A stretch of DNA of 64,000 nucleotides from Turnera subulata. Its lineage: Eukaryota > Streptophyta > Magnoliopsida > Malpighiales > Passifloraceae. Below, piece by piece: positions 55,857-64,000 of the stretch. The stretch lies in the NCBI GenBank assembly GCA_028386065.3, contig JAKUCV010007194.1, positions 17,257-81,256 of the forward strand, in the 5' to 3' direction. Under the pieces are notes generated by a model. It was not told the DNA's origin, did no database searches, and saw only the letters and a program-made list of their open reading frames with translations. Numbering within the stretch: position 1 is the first letter of the stretch; each line of letters opens with the position of its first letter. A program made the translations under genes and the position numbers.

Positions 55857-55904
55857 TTTCTGAAATGGCTGCAGCCTCCCTAGGTAGACCGTAGCTAGCA
55901 AATG
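55857..55904 (-). pseudogene. Inverted fragment of the beta-galactosidase lectin exon
   Basis: The minus strand reads A-TTTGCTAGCTACGGTC, then CCTAGGGAGGCTGCAGCC, then ATTTCAGAAA. This matches about 47 bp of exon 16 in the two adjacent genes (encoding [15 protein letters not shown]) with few changes and a small deletion that breaks the frame. It lies about 440 bp beyond the end of gene 2, in opposite orientation. Confidence 0.7.
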
Positions 55905-56040
55905 TTGGGTCCTGGTGTTTATGGCTATGGAGTATGGCCATCCTCCTCCTTGTTCCAGACACCTCGTTTTGCAGCTGTTGCTGCTGCTCCTTCTTTCTGA
56001 TATCCCATTTGCTGCTGCTCCTGCTGCTCGTCCTCCACAC

Positions 56041-56178
56041 CAGAATCGTGTTCTTCGGTTCGGGTGTGAACCGAATGGCGCCGAATGCTGGGATGAAATC
56101 CATTGCTGCAGTAGAATCGCGTTCTTGAGTTGGGGTGGGTGCTGCATTGGGTTTCATCCCAGCATTTCGGTTCACACC
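56041..56178. repeat. Imperfect foldback plus overlapping direct repeat
   Basis: The left arm 56063-56101 (GGTGTGAACCGAA...GAATGCTGGGATGAAA) and right arm 56149-56178 (TTTCATCCCAGCATTTCGG then TTCACACC) are reverse complements, apart from about 9 extra bases in the left arm. AGAATCGTGTTCTT (56042) and AGAATCGCGTTCTT (56113) form a direct repeat with 71-bp spacing. The transcript could fold into a hairpin with a loop of about 50 nt. Confidence 0.7.
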
Positions 56179-56254
56179 ATCATCATCTATCTCTCTCTCT
56201 TTTTCTTTCTCTGGCGAGTCTCTTTGGCGCTTCTGGCCACATGCATCCCTTTCA

Positions 56255-56917
56255 TTATATGGCGAGTGTGAGGGAAAGGCGTACTGAACATCTCCAGGAA
56301 TTGAGGAAGCATGGGGACTGCATGTGTAGTTTCAAAATGACATTTGTACCTGAACTGAAACCAACATTGAGAAAGAACATCCATTCAAATTCCCTCAAAA
56401 CAAACCAAATCACAATTATAATGCATGTATATTCCCACCCCCACATATTTCCTTTGTGCTTCATTGTTGTCCTATCCCATTTGTCCATCTTTAAGTGCCC
56501 TTTTTTTGCTGACATGTAGGTATATTTGTAGTCCTTTTTTTGTTTTTTGATAAACATACTGGTAGATTCTTCGTTGATCTGAAAAGAGTAGGGATACATC
56601 AACTCATCAAACAAGTCAAGTATAAAAGTATTAAAACCTATTACAAGATGTGAAGTCAGAAACTCCATTGTTGTTACTCCTACAGCTTGAAGATGATGAT
56701 GGAGACTTATAATATTTCCAAGGGAACACAGATCTAAAGGAATACAGGCATACTGAAGCTCCACAAGTTCCAAGTTATCGCTCGCCAGAAATCTGTTGAA
56801 CGGAAAGAGAAGAAGAGGCCGGTCCTGCAACAGAGAGATAAAGACTTCTATACTCACTTGAAGGAGATGGTTGTTGTAGCTTCTATGAATTTCTATGAGA
56901 TGCTCAGCAAAACTCAT
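56255..56917 (-). CDS. Uncharacterised open frame, possibly part of an exon
   Basis: The frame has 220 codons on the minus strand. The first 95 codons look protein-like (A-E-H-L-I-E-I-H-R-S-Y, L-E-L-V-E-L-Q-Y-A-C-I-P-L-D-L). They are preceded by a good acceptor (TTTCTTTGGGCAG directly before the ATG), and a donor-like GTAATAGG follows about codon 97. The rest reads like chance translation of AT-rich DNA. I do not recognise a family. It could be one exon of an unrecognised or decayed gene whose other exons I did not find. Confidence 0.3.
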   Translation of the reverse strand: MSFAEHLIEIHRSYNNHLLQVSIEVFISLLQDRPLLLFPFNRFLASDNLELVELQYACIPLDLCSLGNIISLHHHLQAVGVTTMEFLTSHLVIGFNTFILDLFDELMYPYSFQINEESTSMFIKKQKKDYKYTYMSAKKGHLKMDKWDRTTMKHKGNMWGWEYTCIIIVIWFVLREFEWMFFLNVGFSSGTNVILKLHMQSPCFLNSWRCSVRLSLTLAI

Positions 56918-57208
56918 CTGCCCAAAGAAAGCAGAGACAAGTTGCCACTAAAGCAACGGAAACTACTAATTTATTAGCAGGTAGAGGAAAAAACAAAAAA
57001 AAAAGACTTTTGGGGTTGTCGCCGGCTATAACACTGGACAGCAGCTCCACGCTTTGGGTTGGGTTGGAGAAGACGATGGGAGGCTAGAGAATTCTAAAAA
57101 ACAATAAGCGGTGGAAAGTTATTTGTAGTCCTTTTTAATGACAGCCATATATTTGCTTCTAATATTATGGGTCAATTATATTTTTGATCTTTGTGTTTAT
57201 GGATCTGC

Positions 57209-57955
57209 ACATTTTTCATCATTGTGCTACAAAATAAATATTTTTTATTTCTGTATTGATTTTTTGGGACATTTTTAATTTTTTTTCCGATTTTCCGTAA
57301 AGAAAATGTTGTGGGCCCACATCAAACCAAAGAGCAACTGCACTACCGAAATAAACGAAGAAATTCTCCCGGAGAAAGAAAGCAAGAGAAGAGCAGCTGA
57401 TCAGTCCAAGGCGTGAGGAATTGAGATTTTTTCGTTGCGTATAGAAGTTCCATACTTTCTTGATTGAGTCAATTGCCTTGCTTTGTTTGTACTTACTTCA
57501 ATCAAGATCACTCATCCAACCCAAATCAGACCATCCGACTATGCAACCCACTCTGTTTCTTTTGTGTAAAAACCAAGCTTTAGAAAAAGAAAAAATAAAA
57601 TAAATAGAGTGCAAACACCCACCAAAACGACGTAGCATCACCACCCCACCATTATCTTCAACTGAGACATTTTTCAACGTTGTACTACAAAATAAATATT
57701 TTTTATTCCTGTATTGATTTTTCCGGACATTTTTCATTTTTTCCCTATTTTCCGTATAAAAAATGTTGTGGGTCCACATCAAACTGAAAATATTCAACCA
57801 ACCCAAACCAAACCATCCGACCATGAACCCACTCCGTTTCTTTTGTTCAAAAATCAAGCTTTAGAAAAAAAAGAAAAAATAAAATAAACAGAGCGCAAAC
57901 ACCCACGAAAAAGACGTAGCATCACCACCCCACCATCATCTTCAACAGAGACAGA
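57209..57955. repeat. Duplicated segment upstream of the Rf-like PPR gene
   Basis: Block A (57209-57329 and 57667-57786) shares CTACAAAATAAATATTTTTT, CTGTATTGATTTTT and AAAATGTTGTGGG-CCACATC. Block B (57498-57665 and 57788-57955) shares CATCCGAC, AAGCTTTAGAAAAA, GCAAACACCCAC and GACGTAGCATCACCACCCC. The order is A-unique-B-A-B, with about 165 unique bases (57332-57497) only in the first unit. The copy nearest the gene probably contains its core promoter and leader. Confidence 0.75.
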
Positions 57956-58114
57956 GTTGGAGAGATGGGAGCTAATTAATTCACTGCAACCTTTTCCACC
58001 TTATCCACAATTTACAGTGTCTGTCACTCTGTCTCCTCCAACTACCTCGTCGCCGGCAGTCTCAAAATAAACGGATTCTTGTTCTTTTTGGGAGAGAGAG
58101 AAGGGAGAAAGGGA

Positions 58115-60893
58115 ATGGAGCAAAGCATCCCTTGCGGTTTTGTTGTTCACAGCCAGCAGCTGCACATGGGTCGTCGCTTGCACTTCGCCGGTAAGTCGTC
58201 TTCTCGTCTTCTTCTTCTTCGTCGCACTTATAACAATAAGCTTAGTGTTTCTTTCAATCCTGGAGGAGGAGGAGGCAGAGACAAACCCAAACACAACCCA
58301 AGACACAAATACATCAAACCCAAAACTTCCAGTACTGGAGGGAGACACAACCCAAGACACAAATACATCAAACCCAAAACAGAAAAACAATTACTGGAGG
58401 ATGCCTTGTCTTCCTTCTGTAGAATGCTTGATCAGGTTCCTTTTGCCTGACATTCGCAAATTCACTCAATTATTATCAGACCTTGTCCGGATGAGACATT
58501 ATGATACAGTAATCTCTCTGTCCGAACAAATCTTACAGCGAGGACCCTCTCCCGATGCTTATACACTCTCCATTTTGGTGAATTGCTTATGCAAGACTGG
58601 GAAAACCGATTCTGTTGTTGGGTTGCTAAGGGGGAGAATGGAGAAAGGGAAAGGACGCGTTTCTCAGGGTTTGGATGCCCTCTCTGAAATGATCAACAGA
58701 GGGATTGCTCCTGACGTTGTCACCTTTAGTATATTGGTCGATGCTTTTTGCAAACAAGGCAGGACTTCAGACGCCCATGCTTTGCTCGAAACAATGGATC
58801 AATGGGGTATCCGTCCCAATGTCGTCACTTACAATTCACTATTGAATGGATATTGTTCGTGCGGAGAAATGGATAAAGCTAGAGATGTGTTTAATCTGAT
58901 GACGAGCAAAGGTTGCATACCTGATCTCCATAGTTACAGCATCCTCATTAACGGATACTGTAAGATGCAAAAGATAGATGAAGCAAAGGAAGTGTTTGAT
59001 GCTATGGATCAATTGGGTATCCGTCCCAATGTCGTCACCTACAGTTCACTAATGGATGGATATTGTTCGCTCGGAGAAATGGATAAAGCTAGAGAAGTGT
59101 TTGATCTGATGACTAGCAATGGTTGCACACCTAATCTTCGAAGTTACAACATCCTCATTAACGGATATTGTAAGGTGCAAAAGATAGATGAAGCTAAGGA
59201 AGTCTTTGATGGTATGGTTCAATTGGGTATCCGTCCAGATGCCGTCACCTACAGTTCACTAGTGTATGGATATTGTTCACTCGGAGAAATGGATAAAGCT
59301 GGAGGAGTGTTTGATCTCATGACGAGCAATGGTTGCACACCTAATCTTCATAGTTACAACATCCTCATTAACGGATATTGTAAGATGCAGAAGATAGATG
59401 AAGCTAAGGAAGTTTTTGATGCTATGGATCAATTGGGTATCCATCCCAATGTCGTCACTTACAATTCGCTAATGAATGGATATTGTTCGTGCGGAGGATT
59501 GGATAGAGCTAGAGAAGTGTTTGATCTGATGAAGAGCAATAGTTGCACACCTGATCTTTATAGTTACAGCATCCTCATTGACGGATACTGTAAGGTGCAA
59601 AAGATAGATGAAGCCAAGGGAGTTTTGGATGGTATGTCCCGGACGGGAATTTCACCTAATGTTGTTACTTTCAATACATTGATCGATGCATTTTGCAAAG
59701 AAGGCAGGTTTTGGGACGTTCAAGCTTTGCTCGAAACAATGGATCACTGGGGTATCCGTCCCAATGTCATAACTCACAATTCACTAATGNAAGAAGGCAG
59801 GTTTTGGGACGTTCAAGCTTTGCTCGAAACAATGGATCACTGGGGTATCCGTCCCAATGTCATAACTCACAATTCACTAATGAATGGGTATTGTTTGCGA
59901 GGAAAAATGGATAAAGCTAGAGATGTGTTTGACCTGATGATGAGCACTGACTGCACACCTAATGTTCACAGTTACAACATCCTCATTGGCGGATACTGCA
60001 AGATGCAAAAGATAGATGAAGCAAAGGAAGTTTTTGATGGTATGTCTCGTACAGGAATTTCTCCTGATGTTGTCACCTACAACCCATTGATTCAAGCTCT
60101 CTGCAAGACAGGCCAGCACAGCGAAGCTTCTACTTTGCTCTCTGAAATGTTGGCTTCAAATGTCAAACCGGATGTGTTCACCTTTAATATATTGATCGAT
60201 GCGTTTTGCAAAGATGGCAGGATTTCAGAGGCTCAAGGTTTGCTCGAAACAATGGATCAATGGGGCATCCGTCCGGATGTCGTCACTTACAATTCGCTAA
60301 TGAATGGATATTTTTCGTGCGGAGACTTGGATAGAGCTAGAGAAGTGTTTGATCTGATGATGAGCGAGGGTTGCACACCTGATCTTTATAGTTATAACTT
60401 CCTCATTAGTGGATACTGTAAGATGCAAAAGATGGGTGAAGCTAAGGAAGTTTTTAATGGTATGGATCAATTGGGCATCCGTCCCAATGTCGTCACTTAC
60501 AATTCGCTACTGGATGGATATTGTTTGCGCGGAGAAATGGATAAAGCTAGAGAAATGTTTGATCTGATGTTGAGCACTGGTTGCACACCTGATCTTGGTA
60601 GTTACAGCATCCTCATTGAAGGATATTGTAGGATACAGAAGATAGATGAGGCCGTACAGCTTTTTGAGGAAATGTCTCGTTGAGGTTTGGTTTCCGATAC
60701 TGCTGCTTGCAATACTCTTTTAGGCGGTTTATTACAGCTATTCAGCGACATGAATGCAAATGGCCTGATGCCGGACGCAATAACTCTTTCCACTTTGGTA
60801 GATGGTTTGCAGAAACTAGGGCGTGGTGACGAGGCATTTGAGCTATTGCGAACTATGGAAAAGCATCTGGTGAAGCCTAAGGAAGTGCTATAA
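58115..60893 (+). pseudogene. Rf-like P-class PPR gene, degraded
   Basis: About 20 PPR motifs run to the in-frame TGA at 60681-60683. The likely start (58115, M-E-Q-S-I-P-C-G-F) lies in another frame, which reaches the family text L-S-S-F-C-R-M-L-D-Q-V-P-F and then stops at 58448-58450. Continuing with R-K-F-T-Q-L-L-S-D-L-V-R-M needs a 1-nt shift near 58440. After the TGA the same frame resumes (G-L-V-S-D-T-A-A-C-N-T-L-L-G-G-L) with an internal deletion, to a stop at 60891-60893. Restorer-of-fertility-like PPRs act in mitochondria on specific RNAs. The basic, R/S-rich N-terminus fits an organelle signal. A 36-bp repeat (58291-58326, 58345-58380) expands the linker. The assembly gap at 59790 lies inside. 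Confidence 0.85.
59698..59882. other. One-base assembly gap (N) flanked by a 92-bp exact duplication
   Basis: Position 59790 is N. The 92 bases before it (59698-59789) reappear as the 92 bases after it (59791-59882) with no difference seen. Together with the N this is 93 bp, or 31 codons, so the frame stays open but PPR spacing is broken in the middle of a motif. This is best read as two contig ends that overlap or abut at an unresolved repeat, not as biology. Confidence 0.9.
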
Positions 60894-61600
60894 TATCCTC
60901 ATTCGTAGCATATAAAATTTGGGATTTCTTGGACATGAAATAGAACTGTTTGACTCTCCATATCTGAAAGGGCTGCAATCAGATGCCTGGACATGTTGCG
61001 TAGTGATGAACTGACTTTGCACGAAAGAAGTTAATGCTGCAGAGTCACTATGTAACTATTGAATGTTCTACTCCCTCCTTGGAGAGATGCCTTTCTGAGA
61101 ACTGAGTGCCTTTATCTTTAAAAAAAAAAAAAGGTTTGGAGTCGGTTTCCTCTGAGAAAGAAGTGATGACATTTGCTTAATTTGCTTGGAATTTAAATTG
61201 GATGAATGAGATGTTGGGTATTTTTGCAAAGTTAGAAGATTTCTCAGGCTTTCTAAGGATGTACAGGTTTATATGGATGAATACTTAATGGCTTGATGTT
61301 AAAGGGAATGGTTATCAAGAGATACTTCCATTTGCCACCTTTGCTGGATCTCTTGCCAGATGATGATGATAATGTACATTATTTGGCTCTTTGCGCTACT
61401 GGAAGGAATGTTACCAATATTCAATGTTGGAAAAAGAGAATTCTTAATTTGGTGATTGTGTTACCTTTTTATTCTTAAATGTATGAGCATAATGTTACTA
61501 AATTTTTAATTTAGATCTTATTCATTCTAGACTGTCATATATGCAATTTTAAACTCAAGTCAACATATCTAAATAATATGATCATATCATTCAATAGGTA
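60894..61600. other. 3' flank of the PPR gene
   Basis: This holds a run of A (near 61120-61131) and AT-rich DNA. No gene is recognised. Confidence 0.5.
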
Positions 61601-62298
61601 AAGGGAGAAAAAATATTAATGTAAAACAAGGAACAAAGCGTATTATTCACTTTTCCACACAAATATTTTTTTAGGGTTTTCTCTTTCTTCTCCTTCTCGT
61701 AGAGAAAAATCCTATATCTATAATTTGGGGCTGCCGCCTACTTTCTTCTGGCGGTGAGTCCCCACCAAAATTTCTTTCAACTAGTTTTTTTTTTTTTTTG
61801 TTTTTAGTTTCGTTGGTTTACTTCCACTTTTTGTGGATTTTGTCTCACTTTTTGTGAGTTGTTTTCTCTCCTTCTGGAGTTTTTTCACCTTTTTTGGTGT
61901 TTCAAATAAGTCTATGGGAGCAGAAGTTCATGGAGGAAGATTCGATTTGAAGAACGATTCTATATCTGCTACAGAAATTTACCAACAAAGGGATATTTTC
62001 CTCCACAGGTATGTCTCAAATTTACCTGCTGGCATGGTGGTTGTTGCACGGATCCTACTGGATCTGGATCTGATGCTCGTGAGAGTAGAATCGCGAGTGG
62101 TGTGCCTTTGTAAATCTTCAATTGAAGGAGATAAATCACGTTGTGTATTTTTATGTAGTAGATTAAGAAGAATTCTTTTGTTGGATTTTTCTTATACTTT
62201 TGCTATATTAGATCTTTAGCTATGTGATTTCAGATCTTTAGATCTGTTTATATGAATGAAGATGCTCTTTTTCTCAAAAAAAAGGGAGAAAAAATATT
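61601..62298 (+). mobile_element. Short non-LTR retroposon with 17-bp target duplication
   Basis: The insert 61618-62281 ends in GAAGATGCTCTTTTTCTC and a short poly-A. It is bounded by AAGGGAGAAAAAATATT at 61601-61617 and 62282-62298. The start is CT-rich with GGGTTTTCTC and TGCCGCC, similar in style to the insert at 26971-27459. A 128-codon open frame (61833-62219) has no reverse-transcriptase motif. It is probably an internally deleted LINE-like element mobilised in trans. Confidence 0.85.
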
Positions 62299-62651
62299 GA
62301 AAGAATCACTAATAAAACTTTGTGAATAAGCGATGAATTAATAATACTTAAATCCTAAATTATGATAGGTGGGTTGGATATAACTTGCAAGGTGGAACTA
62401 ATAATTTTTGCAGCTATGGATTAATTCCTACCAATAACAAATTTTGCAATTGTTTTTTACTTTTTTGAGTCAAAATTTATAAATTTGACAGCTTTTAGCT
62501 AGAAATTAAATTATATGAAGCACCATTTTGAAAAAATTGTAAATCTATCTATTATATATATATAACAGAGACATAATTCAAGAGTAATTGAAATAGTGAC
62601 ACATGGCAATTTAAGAGGATATGAAAAGGGCATGCGGCTTAACATAATGAG
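62299..62651. other. AT-rich spacer
   Basis: No feature is visible. A TATATATATATA run lies near 62555. Confidence 0.5.
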
Positions 62652-62705
62652 TGTAACAGCCCGGGTAAAAATTTTGGATTTTTACCGGGACTGTAAAAGT
62701 CTATT
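62652..62705 (+). mobile_element. First 54 bp of a Gypsy-type LTR, interrupted
   Basis: TGTAACAGCCCGGGTAAA, then ATTTTTACCGGGACTG and TAAAAGTCT, match the first 50-odd bases of the solo LTR at 23124 almost perfectly. The match stops where an inverted LTR begins (62706). Confidence 0.75.
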
Positions 62706-64000
62706 TGAAACACCCCGACCTAAATTTACCCGACTAACAGTAATTACCAATAACAGTGCCGACACGTGGCACAAACAGTGTAATACAATAGAAAATTGGC
62801 CCATCGGCCCAACAACAATAGACTAACACCCGGTATCGGGTACAATAACAATCATAGCACAGCGGAAGCAATTTTGAATAATCACAGCAAAAGCATGAAT
62901 CGACTCGATGCAAATCTATGGATCCAGATCCGACGGAGGAGATGCCGCAGCCTGCCATGTTGCATACCTGCATAAAGAACAACGAAGCCTGCCGATGGGG
63001 CAGGTGAGGGGTGAGATTCTCCACAATCTCACCGACACATAACCCATGATGGACATCATAGCATATACTTAACAATCAAGCACATCAATATGGCATACAA
63101 GTAGTGAGCAGAACACTGATTAAATACGGTTACAAAGAACAATGCGGACCATGCAAATGTCCACCCCATCGACTATGCAATGCACTGACTATCTAATACA
63201 GACTATACCAAACACTAGTGCCCGACCAGGACGCTTTAACTCGACTACGTATTGGGTAACCGACCCAGTCACGACAGATTATATAATACCTACTCTAGTT
63301 CTGACAGTCTATACTCAACAGAGGCTTCTCATCGCATGGTAACATACCGATACTGTGCTTGCCGATCATCTAACCCGGTACCAAAACAATCTCAAAATCA
63401 CGTGAGCCTCGCTCAGCGGGTAGCCGGCAACCTGCACGGACCATACCCAATCAACATCTCAAACCGGACCCCGGGTAGAATCACAACATAACACGGTAAC
63501 AGCAGTCACCACAGCAACTCGTAACCCCATCAACAACAATTCTCATTAATCTCGACCTCTGGGTATCGACATACCCTTAGAAATAATAATGACCAAACCG
63601 TCGACCACAGCCGACAACCAACATATCTCAATATTCATTAAGAAACGACAAGTGACACTCATCTGGCAATTATCAAAGAAACCGACAACTAACAAGGACA
63701 ACTGGCAACCGATGCCAACAACAATAGACCACACATGACCAACGACAACAACATACATCCGCAAGCCGACAACCGATGCCGACCACGGTAACCGACTATA
63801 TCGAGGATTGACAACCTCCCAATGTATGATCATGAGACAACATGCAAATGAACATAACACATCACAGCCCAACAAAGCAAAAACACATCTCAGACAAGAC
63901 TGAGCCAAGGCCAAAAGAATGCTTAATTACTTCTATTACCAATTTTATCTTCCGGGCCCTGTCACTGGACAAGCTAGGGGTCAGACCTGGATATCAACAT
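62706..64000 (-). mobile_element. Related Gypsy-type LTR in inverse orientation, runs off the window
   Basis: It starts TGAAACACCCCGACC, the reverse complement of an LTR end. Through about 63050 it parallels the reverse complement of the right half of the solo LTR: CACGTG-CA near the end, GGCCCA, ACAGCGGAAG, ATGGATCC, CCGCAGCCTG, then CAGGTGAGGGGTGAG and CTCACCGAC. Identity is clearly lower than for the 62652 fragment, so this is a related but different family. No coding sequence is reached before the window ends. Confidence 0.7.

Noticed and set aside
59693..59914. Alternative frame across the N showing an internal duplicated peptide
   Set aside because: It is produced by the assembly duplication around the gap and is a shadow of the PPR frame.
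61833..62219. 128-codon open frame inside the retroposon at 61.6-62.3 kb
   Set aside because: No reverse-transcriptase, endonuclease or zinc-knuckle motif. It begins in low-complexity F/S-rich text and is not supported as a gene.

Overview
The window is nuclear DNA of a flowering plant, almost certainly a eudicot. Its genes have many short introns with GT..AG borders and plant-specific families: class III peroxidase, trihelix and B-box transcription factors, DYW-type and Rf-like PPR proteins, and GH35 beta-galactosidases with a SUEL-lectin tail. Intergenic DNA is AT-rich and filled with Copia, Gypsy-type, Mutator-like and non-LTR elements. I could not fix the species.

Layout. 1-2.2 kb: the 3' end and LTR of one Copia element, then an inverted fragment of another. 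2.54-7.88 kb: a complete but gag-only Sirevirus-like Copia element with a perfect 5-bp target duplication; its LTRs and 3' leader carry about 36 copies of the palindrome AACATCGATGTT. 8.1-8.7 kb: a B3 (DUF313-type) gene. 9.55-10.9 kb (-): a complete 4-exon class III peroxidase. 12.5-14.1 kb (-): a 2-exon trihelix factor. 15.6-16.35 kb (-): a 2-exon double B-box protein. 18.2-21.0 kb (+): UTP18, with a 5'UTR intron and a promoter typical of ribosome-biogenesis genes. 23.1-25.9 kb: a 2.75-kb solo LTR. 26.5-27.8 and 40.2-41.5 kb: two duplicated F-box/DUF295 pseudogenes, both just downstream of the same short LTR. 28.8-35.2 kb (-): a phosphatidylserine decarboxylase (PSD2/3-type) copy with a nonsense codon and no visible C2 domain. 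35.3-37.1 kb (-): an intact DYW-type PPR gene lying directly upstream of it. 44.4-48.5 and 51.4-55.4 kb (+): two intact tandem beta-galactosidase genes of 16 exons each. They are separated by a 1.5-kb MULE with 9-bp target duplications and a GC-rich interior. 58.1-60.9 kb (+): a degraded Rf-like PPR gene containing an assembly gap. 61.6-62.3 kb: a short non-LTR retroposon. 62.65 kb to the end: nested Gypsy-type LTRs in opposite orientations.

The genes form no shared pathway, as expected for a plant chromosome arm. The clearest local histories are the beta-galactosidase duplication (with a decayed promoter copy at 22.5 kb and a small inverted lectin fragment at 55.86 kb), the F-box pseudogene duplication with its later retroposon insertion, and the layered retrotransposon insertions. 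The least ordinary signal is the dense palindrome system of the Sirevirus-like element. All exon borders were read by eye from splice consensus, frame continuity and family similarity. No alignment or database search was run.
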